Shown: piece by piece, positions 1-9,306 of the stretch
Layout: each line of letters starts with the position of its first letter
Position numbering within the stretch: position 1 is the stretch's first letter
NCBI GenBank assembly: GCA_023422835.1
Contig: JAFAGI010000011.1
Span: 1-64,000, forward strand
Source of the DNA: Bacteroidota bacterium
GTDB taxonomy: Bacteria; Bacteroidota; Bacteroidia; Chitinophagales; Chitinophagaceae
Length of the DNA stretch: 64,000 nt
Direction of reading: 5' to 3'
The notes under the pieces: model-generated
Seen by the model: only the letters and a program-made list of their open reading frames with translations
What the model was told of the DNA's origin: nothing
The model's database searches: none
Made by a program: the position numbers and the translations under genes

Positions 1-12
1 TAAAATAAACAA

Positions 13-852
13 ATGAAAAAAACTTTTATAATAAGTATTTTCCTAAGTCTGATGACTATTATTGGCCAGGCTCAAACTCTTAGAGTAGCTACTTTTAATC
101 TCAGGTACGACAATAAAAATGACAGCGGAAATCTTTGGACAGACAGGATGAAACCCGTGGCTGATCTTATACGCTTTCATGATTTTGATGTAGTAGGCGT
201 ACAGGAAGCCTTGGCAAATCAGCTGACGGATGTTTCCAGGGCGCTGCCCGAATATGCACTTTACGGGAAGGGCAGAGATGACGGTAAAGCGGCAGGCGAG
301 CATTCTTCTATTTTATATAAAAAAGATAAATTCACTTTGTTGAATAAAGGCGATTTCTGGCTCTCTGAAACACCCGATGTGCCTGGCAAAGGCTGGGATG
401 TTACCTGCTGCAACAGAATTACCACATGGCTATATTTACAAGATAAAAAAACTGGTAAAAAATTCTATGTGTTTAATACGCATTACGATCATCAGGGAAA
501 AGTGGCCAGAACAGAAAGTTCAAAATTAATATTGTCAAAGATCAAGGCTATTGCCGGTAAAAGCGCAGCAATACTTACCGGAGATTTTAATGCCGATAGG
601 GATAGTGAGCCATACCAATTGCTCAAAAATTCAACGCTATTGCATGATAGCTATCACGACGTAAAATATCCTTATGAAAACAACTCATCTTTCAATAACT
701 TCGGTAGGAGTATTAAACAGGAGGGAGTGATAGATCATATATTTTTAACCAATCAGCTCAAAGCCTTTAAATGGGGCATACTCACAGATACCTATATGGG
801 CAAATATCCTTCAGACCACTTCCCGGTGGTGGCAGATGTAAAGTGGAAATAG
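13..852 (+). CDS. Exported endonuclease/exonuclease/phosphatase (EEP) family protein
   Basis: The 279-residue protein starts with a signal peptide (Lys-rich start, hydrophobic core, likely cut after AQA near residue 20), so it probably acts in the periplasm or outside the cell. The EEP fold is shown by the metal-binding QEA motif near residue 64, THYDH near 156, GDFNAD near 191 and the C-terminal SDHFP near 269. These are the Mg-binding Glu, catalytic His, Asp/Asn pair and final Asp-His of the DNase I/exonuclease III/sphingomyelinase superfamily. The substrate cannot be told from sequence; secreted Bacteroidota members are often called hydrolases of sugar phosphates, phospholipids or nucleic acids. 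It ends before a hairpin shared with the tRNA gene. Confidence 0.85.
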   Translation: MKKTFIISIFLSLMTIIGQAQTLRVATFNLRYDNKNDSGNLWTDRMKPVADLIRFHDFDVVGVQEALANQLTDVSRALPEYALYGKGRDDGKAAGEHSSILYKKDKFTLLNKGDFWLSETPDVPGKGWDVTCCNRITTWLYLQDKKTGKKFYVFNTHYDHQGKVARTESSKLILSKIKAIAGKSAAILTGDFNADRDSEPYQLLKNSTLLHDSYHDVKYPYENNSSFNNFGRSIKQEGVIDHIFLTNQLKAFKWGILTDTYMGKYPSDHFPVVADVKWK

Positions 853-928
853 ATTAGTCTAAATATACAATATCTGCTAATCGCCTGATTCACTAAATGA
901 TAATATGGTGAAAGTATAAACTGAAAAT

Positions 929-959
929 AAAAAGCTCCTGTAAATTCCAGGAGCTTTTT
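929..959. terminator. Bidirectional rho-independent terminator
   Basis: A perfect 12-bp inverted repeat (AAAAAGCTCCTG / CAGGAGCTTTTT) with a 7-base loop carries an A tract on one side and a T tract on the other. It can end the EEP gene on the plus strand and tRNA-Arg on the minus strand. Confidence 0.85.
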
Positions 960-962
960 AGT

Positions 963-1035
963 GACCTCGTCAGGATTCAAACCTGAAACCTTTTGATCCG
1001 TAGTCAAATGCTCTATTCAGTTGAGCTACGAGGCC
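963..1035 (-). tRNA. tRNA-Arg (anticodon ACG)
   Basis: The minus strand folds into a 73-nt cloverleaf. The acceptor arms GGCCTCG and CGAGGTC pair, the anticodon stem is TTTGA/TCAAA, and the loop CTACGGA gives anticodon ACG. The T loop is TTTGAAT. The 3' CCA is not encoded. A terminator hairpin follows directly. Confidence 0.95.
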
Positions 1036-1194
1036 GTTTTGTGGACGGCAAAGTTAAGGATTCAATCCTTTTCAGCCAAATTGTTTTCATTAATTTATTT
1101 TTTGAAAAGCGAACGGTTGTTTTTGAAAAATTTAATTCTTATTCATATTAGATGAAAAAATTCAAAGAAATTACAAATATTGTTAGAAAATAAG

Positions 1195-1202
1195 TATGTT
1201 TG
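1195..1202 (+). promoter_or_regulatory. -7 box of gltBD promoter
   Basis: TATGTTTG matches the Bacteroidota -7 consensus TAnnTTTG and ends 27 bases before the gltB ATG. It overlaps an in-frame upstream TTG at 1200, which argues against that TTG as the start. Confidence 0.6.
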
Positions 1203-1229
1203 CTTACAATTTGTAAAAGAATATCTATT

Positions 1230-4200
1230 ATGAGTATTTCAAATGAATATAATGGTGTGCAGCCGCAACAATACGGACTATATAACCCGGCTTTTGAACA
1301 CGACTCCTGTGGCGTAGGCTTTGTTGCCAGCATCACAGGTAGAAAATCGCATCAACATATTACAGATGCACTTACTGTGCTGGAAAATATGGAGCATCGC
1401 GGCGCCAGTGGTTTTGAGAACAATACCGGTGACGGTGCAGGCATTATGATACAGATTCCGCACGAATTTTTCTTCGAAGAATGTTTAAAAAAATCTGTGC
1501 ACCTTCCTTCTTTTGGCCGCTATGCTGTAGGTGTATTGTTTTTCCCTAAGCAAACAAGGCTGCGCGAAGAGTGCCGCGAAATATTTGCCCGTGCTGCCGA
1601 AACTTTAGGCATAGAAATTCTTATGTACAGAAAAGTGCCGGTAGACACTACGGGCATTGGCGCCACAGCTTTGTCTGTAGAGCCTGAAATGGAGCATGTA
1701 TTTCTGGCATGCCCGGATCATATCAAAGATCCTGCTGCATTTGAAAGAAAATTATTTGTATTGCGCAACTATGCCACGCATACCATCAACAATACGGTAA
1801 GAAAAGATACTATAGGTTTTTATATTGCTTCACTTTCAGCAAAAATAGTAATCTACAAAGGCCAGCTTACCAGCCACCAGGTGCGTAATTATTTTACGGA
1901 TTTATCCAATAAAAAAGTAGTATCGGCTTTCGGTCTGGTACATTCGAGGTTTGCCACCAATACTTTTCCTTCGTGGAAACTGGCACAACCCTTTCGCTAT
2001 CTGGCGCATAATGGCGAGATCAACACGCTCCAAGGCAATCTCAACTGGCTGAAGTCCGGAGAGAAAAATTTCACTTCTGAATATTTCACCCGGGAAGAAA
2101 TGGAAATGCTGTTGCCTGTTGTAGGAGAAAGCCAGTCGGACTCCGCATGCCTGGACAACGTGGTTGAATTGCTACAACATTGTGGCAGGTCATTGCCGCA
2201 TGTTATGATGATGCTGGTGCCCGAAGCCTGGGATGGCAATGACCTCATGGACCCGGTAAAAAAATCATTCTACGAATATCACGCCTGTTTAATGGAACCC
2301 TGGGATGGCCCTGCATCACTCACATTCACCAACGGCGATATGATCGGGGCTACATTAGACAGAAACGGTTTAAGGCCGTCAAGGATCACTGTCACCAACG
2401 ATGACAGGGTCATTATGGCTTCTGAAACAGGTGCGTTACCAATAGATCCTGCTACTGTTATTCAGAAAACCCGTCTGCAGCCAGGCAAAATGTTCGTGGT
2501 AGATATGCAGCAGGGAAAGATTATTAGTGATGAGGAACTGAAGAAACATATCTGTTCACAACAGCCTTACGGGGATTGGCTTAATAAATACAAGATACGT
2601 TTGGAAGAATTGCCCGACCCGAGAGTGATGTTTACTTCATTGGAAGAAGACCAGGTGTTCAAATACCAGAAGTCTTTCGGGTATACGCAGGAAGATATTC
2701 AAAACATTATTGCTCCTATGGCTGTAGACGGCAAAGAGCCGATAGGCTCTATGGGCACAGACACACCGCTGGCGGTGCTCAGCAATCAGCCGCAGCATAT
2801 CAGCAATTATTTTAAACAATTATTTGCGCAGGTAACCAATCCGCCCATTGACCCGATCCGTGAAAAAATGGTCATGTCTCTTTCCACGTTCGTGGGCAGT
2901 GTAGATAACTTTTTAGCTCAGCGGCCGGAAGCATGTCATGTAGTGGCGCTGAAGCACCCGATCCTTACCAATAAAGAGTTGGAAAAATTGCGATCTATTG
3001 ATACGGGCAGCTTCCAGGCAAAAACATTGCAGATGTATTTTCGTTCAAACGGCGCACCCGGTGCTTTAAAAGCCGGTATTGACAGGCTTTGCCGATATGC
3101 CGAAGATGCAGTGAATGATGGGTTTGAAGTATTGGTAATCAGCGACAGGGCTGTAGATAGCGAACATGCGGCTATACCTTCCTTGCTTGCAGTGGCTGCG
3201 GTGCATCATCATTTGATAAGAAAAGGTATGAGAGGTAAGGTGGGGTTGGTTGTAGAAGCCGGCGACGTATGGGAGGTACACCATTTTGCCTGCCTGATAG
3301 GTTTTGGTGCCACGGCCGTAAATCCTTATCTGGCTTTATCTACGGTAAGGGCCCTAAGAACTTCCGGAAAGATAGAATCAGACTTATCCCCCGAACAGCT
3401 TAAAAAAAATTACATCAATGCCGTTTGTGCAGGTTTGCTCAAGGTTTTTTCTAAAATGGGTATTTCTACCTTGCAGTCGTACCATGGAGCACAAATATTT
3501 GAAATCATCGGCTTAAGAAAAGAACTGGTTGAAAAATATTTCACAGGTGCAACTTCACGCATCGAGGGGTTAGGATTAGATGAACTGGCCAAAGAAACAT
3601 TATTAAAACATCAGTTTGGATTTCCTAAAAAGAACATACCAATAGATCGCTTACCTGAAGGTGGTGTCTATCAGTGGAAGCGAAAAGGAGAAGTGCATTT
3701 ATTCAATCCACAGACAATACACTTGTTGCAGTATTCAACTAAAATGAATGATTACAACATTTATAAAAAATATGCAAAGCTTATTAATGAACAAGGCGAT
3801 AAGGCTGTTACCTTGCGCAGTTTATTTGAGTTTGCACCAACTCGCAAACCGGTGTCTATTGATGAAGTAGAACCGGCTGAAAATATTTACCGGCGTTTTG
3901 CAACCGGCGCTATGAGCTTCGGTTCTATATCCTGGGAAGCACATACCACGCTGGCTATTGCCATGAATCGCCTTGGCGGCAAGAGCAATACCGGCGAGGG
4001 TGGCGAAGATCCTGTACGTTACCTGTCTATGGAGAATGGAGACAGTATGCGCTCTGCCATTAAACAGGTAGCTTCCGGTCGGTTTGGTGTTACCAGCGAA
4101 TATCTTACCGAAGCCGATGAAATCCAGATCAAAATGGCGCAAGGCGCCAAGCCAGGCGAAGGCGGGCAACTGCCCGGGCACAAAGTGGACGATTGGATAG

Positions 4201-5780
4201 GCCGTACTCGGCATTCTACACCTGGGGTAGGGCTCATATCACCTCCGCCGCACCACGACATTTACTCTATTGAAGATTTGGCCCAACTAATCTATGATTT
4301 AAAAAACGCCAATAGAAAAGCCCGCATCAATGTGAAACTGGTATCAAAAGCCGGCGTAGGCACAATTGCTGCCGGTGTGGCAAAAGCAAAAGCAGACGTG
4401 ATACTTATTTCAGGATATGACGGCGGTACCGGCGCTTCACCCATCAGTTCCATCAAACATGCAGGCTTGCCGTGGGAGCTGGGCCTTGCAGAAACGCACC
4501 AGACACTGGTGAAGAACAAACTTAGGAGCAGGGTGGTTGTACAGGCCGACGGCCAAATGAAAACAGGGAGAGATATTGCTGTTGCTGCTTTGTTAGGAGC
4601 CGAAGAATGGGGTGTTGCTACTGCTGCATTGGTAGTAGAAGGTTGCATCATGATGCGAAAATGTCATTTAAATACCTGCCCGGTTGGCGTAGCTACCCAA
4701 GATGAACGTTTAAGAAAACGTTTTTCAGGTGATCCCGACCACGTGGTAAATTTCTTTAAATTTTTGGTAGAAGATTTAAGGGAGATAATGGCAGAGCTTG
4801 GTTTTAGAACAGTGAATGAAATGATCGGCCAGGCAGATAATTTAAAAGTAAAAGACCACATAGACCACTGGAAGCTAAGCAGCATAGACCTTTCGCCCAT
4901 ATTGTACAAAGAACCTGCAGACAGTTCAGTAGGCTTGTTTAATAAGGAAATACAGGATCACGCATTAGAGCATGTAATAGATTGGCAGCTACTCAAAGCG
5001 GCCGAGCCGGCATTGAATAAGGGTGAAAAAGTAAAAGCCGAATTTGAAATAAGAAATATTGACCGCACTACGGGCACTATTTTATCCAATGAAATAACAA
5101 AGAAATACAAGGCGGAAGGATTGCCTGAAAATACCGTCTGGTTTAAGTTTAAAGGTACTGCAGGCCAAAGTTTTGCAGCTTTCAACACCAAAGGTGTAAC
5201 GCTGGAGCTGGAAGGAGATGCCAATGATTATTTTGGAAAAGGGTTAAGTGGGGCAAAACTCATTATATATCCTCCAAAAAATTCACCCTTCAGGCCCAAA
5301 GATAATATTATCATCGGTAACACTTCCTTTATCGGCGCTACATCAGGCTATGCCTACATCAGGGGAAAAGCGGGAGAAAGATTTTGTGTGCGCAACTCAG
5401 GAGCAACTGTTGTAGTAGAAGGTACAGGCGATCATGGATGTGAATACATGACCGGCGGGGTTGCTGTTATTTTAGGAGACATCGGCAGAAACTTTGCCGC
5501 CGGCATGAGTGGCGGCATTGCATATGTGTATGATGTAAATAAACAAATCAATCATAAGTTAAATGCTGAGTTAGTGGAACTTGATCCGTTGGATGAGGAA
5601 GATGCGCTGCTGATAAAAGACCAGCTTCAAAAGCATTTCAACTATACCGAAAGTTCGGTGGCTAAATTTGTACTGGATGATTTCGAAAATCAGTTAAGCA
5701 ATTTTGTGAAAATATTTCCAAGTGAATATAAGAAGGCATTGGCTGCAAAACGCGAAAAATCAAAAGTACACAACCAGTAA
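1230..5780 (+). CDS. gltB: Glutamate synthase large subunit
   Basis: This 1516-residue protein is the ferredoxin/NAD(P)H-type GOGAT alpha subunit. It makes glutamate from glutamine and 2-oxoglutarate in the cytoplasm. Cys27 in HDSCGVGF is the N-terminal nucleophile of the class II amidotransferase domain, after a 26-residue propeptide. The FMN-binding synthase domain lies in the central-to-C-terminal part, with 3Fe-4S ligands C1139, C1145 and C1150 in CIMMRKCHLNTCPVG. The C-terminal quarter carries the glycine-rich beta-helix (GxxxG repeats). I chose the ATG at 1230 because an earlier in-frame TTG lies in the promoter. gltD follows after 87 bases, so the two subunits probably share a transcript. 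Confidence 0.97.
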   Translation: MSISNEYNGVQPQQYGLYNPAFEHDSCGVGFVASITGRKSHQHITDALTVLENMEHRGASGFENNTGDGAGIMIQIPHEFFFEECLKKSVHLPSFGRYAVGVLFFPKQTRLREECREIFARAAETLGIEILMYRKVPVDTTGIGATALSVEPEMEHVFLACPDHIKDPAAFERKLFVLRNYATHTINNTVRKDTIGFYIASLSAKIVIYKGQLTSHQVRNYFTDLSNKKVVSAFGLVHSRFATNTFPSWKLAQPFRYLAHNGEINTLQGNLNWLKSGEKNFTSEYFTREEMEMLLPVVGESQSDSACLDNVVELLQHCGRSLPHVMMMLVPEAWDGNDLMDPVKKSFYEYHACLMEPWDGPASLTFTNGDMIGATLDRNGLRPSRITVTNDDRVIMASETGALPIDPATVIQKTRLQPGKMFVVDMQQGKIISDEELKKHICSQQPYGDWLNKYKIRLEELPDPRVMFTSLEEDQVFKYQKSFGYTQEDIQNIIAPMAVDGKEPIGSMGTDTPLAVLSNQPQHISNYFKQLFAQVTNPPIDPIREKMVMSLSTFVGSVDNFLAQRPEACHVVALKHPILTNKELEKLRSIDTGSFQAKTLQMYFRSNGAPGALKAGIDRLCRYAEDAVNDGFEVLVISDRAVDSEHAAIPSLLAVAAVHHHLIRKGMRGKVGLVVEAGDVWEVHHFACLIGFGATAVNPYLALSTVRALRTSGKIESDLSPEQLKKNYINAVCAGLLKVFSKMGISTLQSYHGAQIFEIIGLRKELVEKYFTGATSRIEGLGLDELAKETLLKHQFGFPKKNIPIDRLPEGGVYQWKRKGEVHLFNPQTIHLLQYSTKMNDYNIYKKYAKLINEQGDKAVTLRSLFEFAPTRKPVSIDEVEPAENIYRRFATGAMSFGSISWEAHTTLAIAMNRLGGKSNTGEGGEDPVRYLSMENGDSMRSAIKQVASGRFGVTSEYLTEADEIQIKMAQGAKPGEGGQLPGHKVDDWIGRTRHSTPGVGLISPPPHHDIYSIEDLAQLIYDLKNANRKARINVKLVSKAGVGTIAAGVAKAKADVILISGYDGGTGASPISSIKHAGLPWELGLAETHQTLVKNKLRSRVVVQADGQMKTGRDIAVAALLGAEEWGVATAALVVEGCIMMRKCHLNTCPVGVATQDERLRKRFSGDPDHVVNFFKFLVEDLREIMAELGFRTVNEMIGQADNLKVKDHIDHWKLSSIDLSPILYKEPADSSVGLFNKEIQDHALEHVIDWQLLKAAEPALNKGEKVKAEFEIRNIDRTTGTILSNEITKKYKAEGLPENTVWFKFKGTAGQSFAAFNTKGVTLELEGDANDYFGKGLSGAKLIIYPPKNSPFRPKDNIIIGNTSFIGATSGYAYIRGKAGERFCVRNSGATVVVEGTGDHGCEYMTGGVAVILGDIGRNFAAGMSGGIAYVYDVNKQINHKLNAELVELDPLDEEDALLIKDQLQKHFNYTESSVAKFVLDDFENQLSNFVKIFPSEYKKALAAKREKSKVHNQ

Positions 5781-5867
5781 ACTAAGCGGTGATTAGTGCT
5801 GTAGAATCATTACAACCATGCACTCACCAGAAAAAATAATACTTATAAAACTTTAAGTTGATAAACA

Positions 5868-7376
5868 ATGGGTAAAAAGACCGGCTTCCTGGAGTTTGAC
5901 AGAAAAACACCTGATAAAAGAGCAGTAGCAGAACGGCTGCAGAACTATAATGAATTTGTAGCGTATTTTGAACCTTCGGATTTAAATGCTCAGGCTGCAC
6001 GATGTATGGATTGCGGCGTTCCGTTTTGCCATAGCGGTTGTCCTTTAGGCAATGTGATCCCCGAATTTAATGATGCAGTATATAAAAAAGAATGGAAAGA
6101 AGCATACGAAATATTAATCTCAACCAATAATTTTCCTGAATTTACAGGCCGCATTTGTCCTGCTCCCTGCGAATCTGCATGTGTATTGGGCATTAACCAA
6201 AATCCCATTACTATTGAAGAAATCGAACGGCATATCATTGAAAAGGCTTACGATTTGGGATTGGTGAAACCACAGGTGCCGCATGTGCGTACAGGCAAAA
6301 AAGTAGCTGTGATAGGTTCCGGCCCTGCTGGTTTAGCTGCTGCAGCACAGCTAAACTACGCCGGCCATACTGTTGTTGTTTTTGAAAGAGATGATAAGCC
6401 GGGCGGACTGCTGAGGTATGGTATTCCCGATTTTAAACTGGAGAAAAATGTAATAGACAGAAGGGTAGATGTGATGCAGCAGGAAGGTGTTCAATTCAAA
6501 CTCAACGCCAACGTTGGGGTCAACGTTTCTATCAACGATATCCTGAGAGATTACCAGGCTGTAGTTTTGGCAGGAGGCGCTACGGTGCCGCGCGATCTTC
6601 CTGTAAAAGGAAGGGAAAGGAGCAAGGATGTGCATTTTGCCATGCAATTTTTAAAGCAACAAAACAAGCGCAACAATGCGCTTGATCCTTTGGCAAAGGC
6701 AGATATTGAAAGTAATATTGTGAAAGACAATATATGGGCTAAGGGCCGCAATGTAGTGGTGATCGGAGGCGGAGATACGGGGAGTGATTGTGTGGGCACT
6801 TCTAACCGTCAGGGCGCCAGATCAGTTACGCAATTTGAATTAATGCCGGTGCCGCCTGGACAAAGAAATGAATATATGCCATGGCCTACTTATCCGATGC
6901 TTTTAAAAACTACATCTTCTCATGAAGAAGGTGCAGAAAGGCATTGGGCTGTTTCTACCAAGGAATTTGTAAATGATGAAAACGGCAACCTTAAGGCATT
7001 GAAAATAGTAGATCTGGAATGGAAGATAGTAGAAGGGCGGCCGGCAAATTTTGTAGAGGTGCCCGGCAGTGAAAGAGAGATACCTTGCGAGCTAGCTTTG
7101 CTGGCAATGGGATTTTTGCATCCGCAACATAAAGGAATGCTGGATCAGCTGGGTATAGACTTAGATGAAAGAGGTAATGTGCGGGCAACGGAAAAAGAAT
7201 TTAAAACCAATATTCCAAAAATATTTTCCTGTGGCGATATGCGCCGCGGGCAGTCCTTGGTTGTATGGGCTATAAGTGAGGGTAGGGAATGTGCTAGAAA
7301 AGTAGATGAATTTTTAATGGGGCATTCTTTCCTGGAAACAAAAGACATGAACTTGCTCGTGGCCAATGAATATTAA
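5868..7376 (+). CDS. gltD: Glutamate synthase small subunit
   Basis: This 502-residue flavoprotein passes electrons from NAD(P)H to the large subunit. Two N-terminal cysteine groups (C46, C49, C54, C58 and C97, C101, C105) ligate low-potential 4Fe-4S clusters. A first dinucleotide fold (GSGPAGLAAA near 150) binds FAD, and a second (GGGDTGSDC near 300) binds the pyridine nucleotide. The C-terminal GDMRRGQSLVVWAI segment is the usual second FAD-binding stretch. Length and motif order are normal for the family. It lies downstream of gltB in the same orientation and ends before a strong terminator. Confidence 0.97.
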   Translation: MGKKTGFLEFDRKTPDKRAVAERLQNYNEFVAYFEPSDLNAQAARCMDCGVPFCHSGCPLGNVIPEFNDAVYKKEWKEAYEILISTNNFPEFTGRICPAPCESACVLGINQNPITIEEIERHIIEKAYDLGLVKPQVPHVRTGKKVAVIGSGPAGLAAAAQLNYAGHTVVVFERDDKPGGLLRYGIPDFKLEKNVIDRRVDVMQQEGVQFKLNANVGVNVSINDILRDYQAVVLAGGATVPRDLPVKGRERSKDVHFAMQFLKQQNKRNNALDPLAKADIESNIVKDNIWAKGRNVVVIGGGDTGSDCVGTSNRQGARSVTQFELMPVPPGQRNEYMPWPTYPMLLKTTSSHEEGAERHWAVSTKEFVNDENGNLKALKIVDLEWKIVEGRPANFVEVPGSEREIPCELALLAMGFLHPQHKGMLDQLGIDLDERGNVRATEKEFKTNIPKIFSCGDMRRGQSLVVWAISEGRECARKVDEFLMGHSFLETKDMNLLVANEY

Positions 7377-7401
7377 ACATAAACATAAATAATTGAATGA
7401 G

Positions 7402-7434
7402 GAGAGCCAAAAATAAAAAATTGGCTCTCTTTAG
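7402..7434 (+). terminator. Terminator after gltBD
   Basis: GAGAGCCAA pairs perfectly with TTGGCTCTC across a 10-base A-rich loop and is followed by a short T run. Confidence 0.75.
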
Positions 7435-7553
7435 TTTCAGCATACTTATTTATGACAACCACGCATACCTCGTGGCTGATGGGATGGCTTTTTTAAGATG
7501 TGCTTCCATTGTAAATGTGATAAAATTCATAAAACCCATATATTAATTAAAAG

Positions 7554-7561
7554 TAACTTTG
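7554..7561 (+). promoter_or_regulatory. -7 box of porin gene
   Basis: TAACTTTG matches TAnnTTTG and lies 19 bases before the ATG at 7581. No clear TTG -33 element is seen. Confidence 0.5.
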
Positions 7562-7580
7562 CACCTCTCTTACAAGTGCT

Positions 7581-8717
7581 ATGAAAAAGATATTTTTATT
7601 TATTATTACGGGGTTATTATTTACCTTTTGTTCTGTCTCGGCACAAACTAAAAGTGCAGCAGATTCTTCTGTAAACGGCACAAATTCATTCAAAAAAAAT
7701 GTCACGGTTAATGCACTGATTGTAGGCAACTATGCTGTTTCTCTTACAGATAGTGTTGGTATAAACGGCATACATTCTTTAAAAGATTCCGCTATTAATA
7801 ACGGGTTTCATCTGCGCTACGTGCGTGTTTCGGGAAGATTTCAAATTACCCCACGCTTCGATGCCAATGTGCTGGTAAACCTATCTGAATTTAAGAATGA
7901 CCCCCAAGGCAAAGTTCTTGAAAACGCTTTCATGCGCTATAAATTGAATGATTACGTAAACTTGCAATTCGGCCAGTTTCGCCCGTTTTTTGGCATTGAA
8001 GATCTTTATGGCGTTGAGCAACACAAATCTTATTACTGGAGCAATCAATACAACGCATTTAACCGCAGCAACTGGATGAGTTTCCAGCTTGGCGCTGCAT
8101 TCTATGGATCGCTGAAACCGGTGAATATTCCGCTGAAATATTATTTTACTGTATACAATGGCAATGGCAGAAATGTAGAATTAGACAATGATAACAGCAA
8201 AGATTTCTCCATGCGTTTAGAGTCTGAAATCATAAAAGGATTCACTGTAGGTGCCAACTTCGCCACAACAAACTTTAAGCGAAAAAATGTAGGTGCTTAT
8301 ACTTTTGACCTGCAAACTTTCCACAAACTCAATAACAACTTGGATCTGGAAACAGAATCCTCCTATGCATACGGTTACAACCTGCGTGATTTTATGGATG
8401 CAAAAGTTGATGTTGATAAGATAAAAAATTACCGCATGCATGGCCTGTATATGTTGCCATTGTTGCGTTACAATATTCATAGGACCGGGTGGAAGGGTGT
8501 GGAGCTTTCCTGCAGGTATGAAAACCTGTTGGAAAATATAGATATCAATCCCAATCCCAGAACAACTCTTGTGCCTATGGTAAGTTTTTTATTTGCAGAC
8601 AACCATGCGGCTAAGTTTTCGCTGGTTGGAATCATTGACCGCTACAAGCACAACATGCCGGGAACAAGTAAATACAGCCAGAATCAATTGCTCGCACAGT
8701 TCCAGCTAAGATTCTGA
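7581..8717 (+). CDS. Phosphate-selective porin O/P-like outer membrane protein
   Basis: The 378-residue protein has a signal peptide ending in SVSAQ. After it comes a long run of alternating polar/aromatic beta strands typical of a 16-strand porin. The stretch with LQFGQFRPFFGIEDLYG, and the aromatic-ended final strand LLAQFQLRF, resemble OprP/OprO-like (Porin_O_P) proteins of Bacteroidota. The C-terminal Phe is the usual signal for outer membrane assembly. It is monocistronic, between the gltBD terminator and the convergent gmk gene. Its real substrate is unknown; phosphate is only the family label. Confidence 0.75.
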   Translation: MKKIFLFIITGLLFTFCSVSAQTKSAADSSVNGTNSFKKNVTVNALIVGNYAVSLTDSVGINGIHSLKDSAINNGFHLRYVRVSGRFQITPRFDANVLVNLSEFKNDPQGKVLENAFMRYKLNDYVNLQFGQFRPFFGIEDLYGVEQHKSYYWSNQYNAFNRSNWMSFQLGAAFYGSLKPVNIPLKYYFTVYNGNGRNVELDNDNSKDFSMRLESEIIKGFTVGANFATTNFKRKNVGAYTFDLQTFHKLNNNLDLETESSYAYGYNLRDFMDAKVDVDKIKNYRMHGLYMLPLLRYNIHRTGWKGVELSCRYENLLENIDINPNPRTTLVPMVSFLFADNHAAKFSLVGIIDRYKHNMPGTSKYSQNQLLAQFQLRF

Positions 8718-8723
8718 TGTTGC

Positions 8724-9290
8724 TTATGCCTGTTGTATAAACGCAAGGATAGCTTTCTCTGCTTTTTCGCATGCATCTTTCAGGTTGTCATTCACGATAA
8801 TCCTATCGAACGATTCTTTAAAAGAAAGTTCATAGGATGCTTTATTGATGCGGGTTTCAATATTTTCAGGCGTATCGGTATTCCTTCCCACCAGCCTTTT
8901 TTTCAGCTCATCGATGGATGGCGGTTCTATAAAGATCGTCAGCGCTTTTTTGCTGTAAAGTTGCTTTACATGTATAGCGCCTTTTACATCAATATCAAGC
9001 ATGGGCGTTTTATTTTCCTGCCAGATTCTTTCTATTTCGGATTTAAGCGTACCATAATATTTTCCTTCGTATACCATTTCCCATTCCACGAAACCATCCT
9101 GCTGTATTGTATGTTGAAACTCATCTACGCTCATAAAATAATAATCCCTGCCATGTTTTTCATTGCCGCGGAGCGGGCGGGTGGTGGCAGATATGGAGAA
9201 AGCAAGGCCGGGATTTTTATCCATAAGATATTTTGCTATGGTACTCTTGCCTGCCCCGGAAGGCGCAGTAATGATAATAAGTTTGTTCAT
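8724..9290 (-). CDS. gmk: Guanylate kinase
   Basis: The 188-residue enzyme phosphorylates GMP to GDP with ATP. The P-loop is APSGAGKST at residues 9-17. The GMP-binding region ISATTRPLRGNEKHGRDYYF follows, and then the VEW and DIDVKGA segments of the family. Length is normal. It begins 16 bases after murA on the same strand, so the two are probably co-transcribed. In many bacteria yicC sits directly beside gmk; here yicC is on the other side of murA and diverges from it. Confidence 0.96.
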   Translation of the reverse strand: MNKLIIITAPSGAGKSTIAKYLMDKNPGLAFSISATTRPLRGNEKHGRDYYFMSVDEFQHTIQQDGFVEWEMVYEGKYYGTLKSEIERIWQENKTPMLDIDVKGAIHVKQLYSKKALTIFIEPPSIDELKKRLVGRNTDTPENIETRINKASYELSFKESFDRIIVNDNLKDACEKAEKAILAFIQQA

Positions 9291-9306
9291 AAAAAGTGTA
9301 GATAGA

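Noticed and set aside
5781..5867. A 12-codon frame between gltB and gltD
   Set aside because: It is too short to judge, with no conserved feature that I can see; treated as a spacer.
8733..9305. 190-codon frame on the plus strand opposite gmk
   Set aside because: It is fully antisense to guanylate kinase with its P-loop; the translation is Phe/Tyr-rich without motifs.
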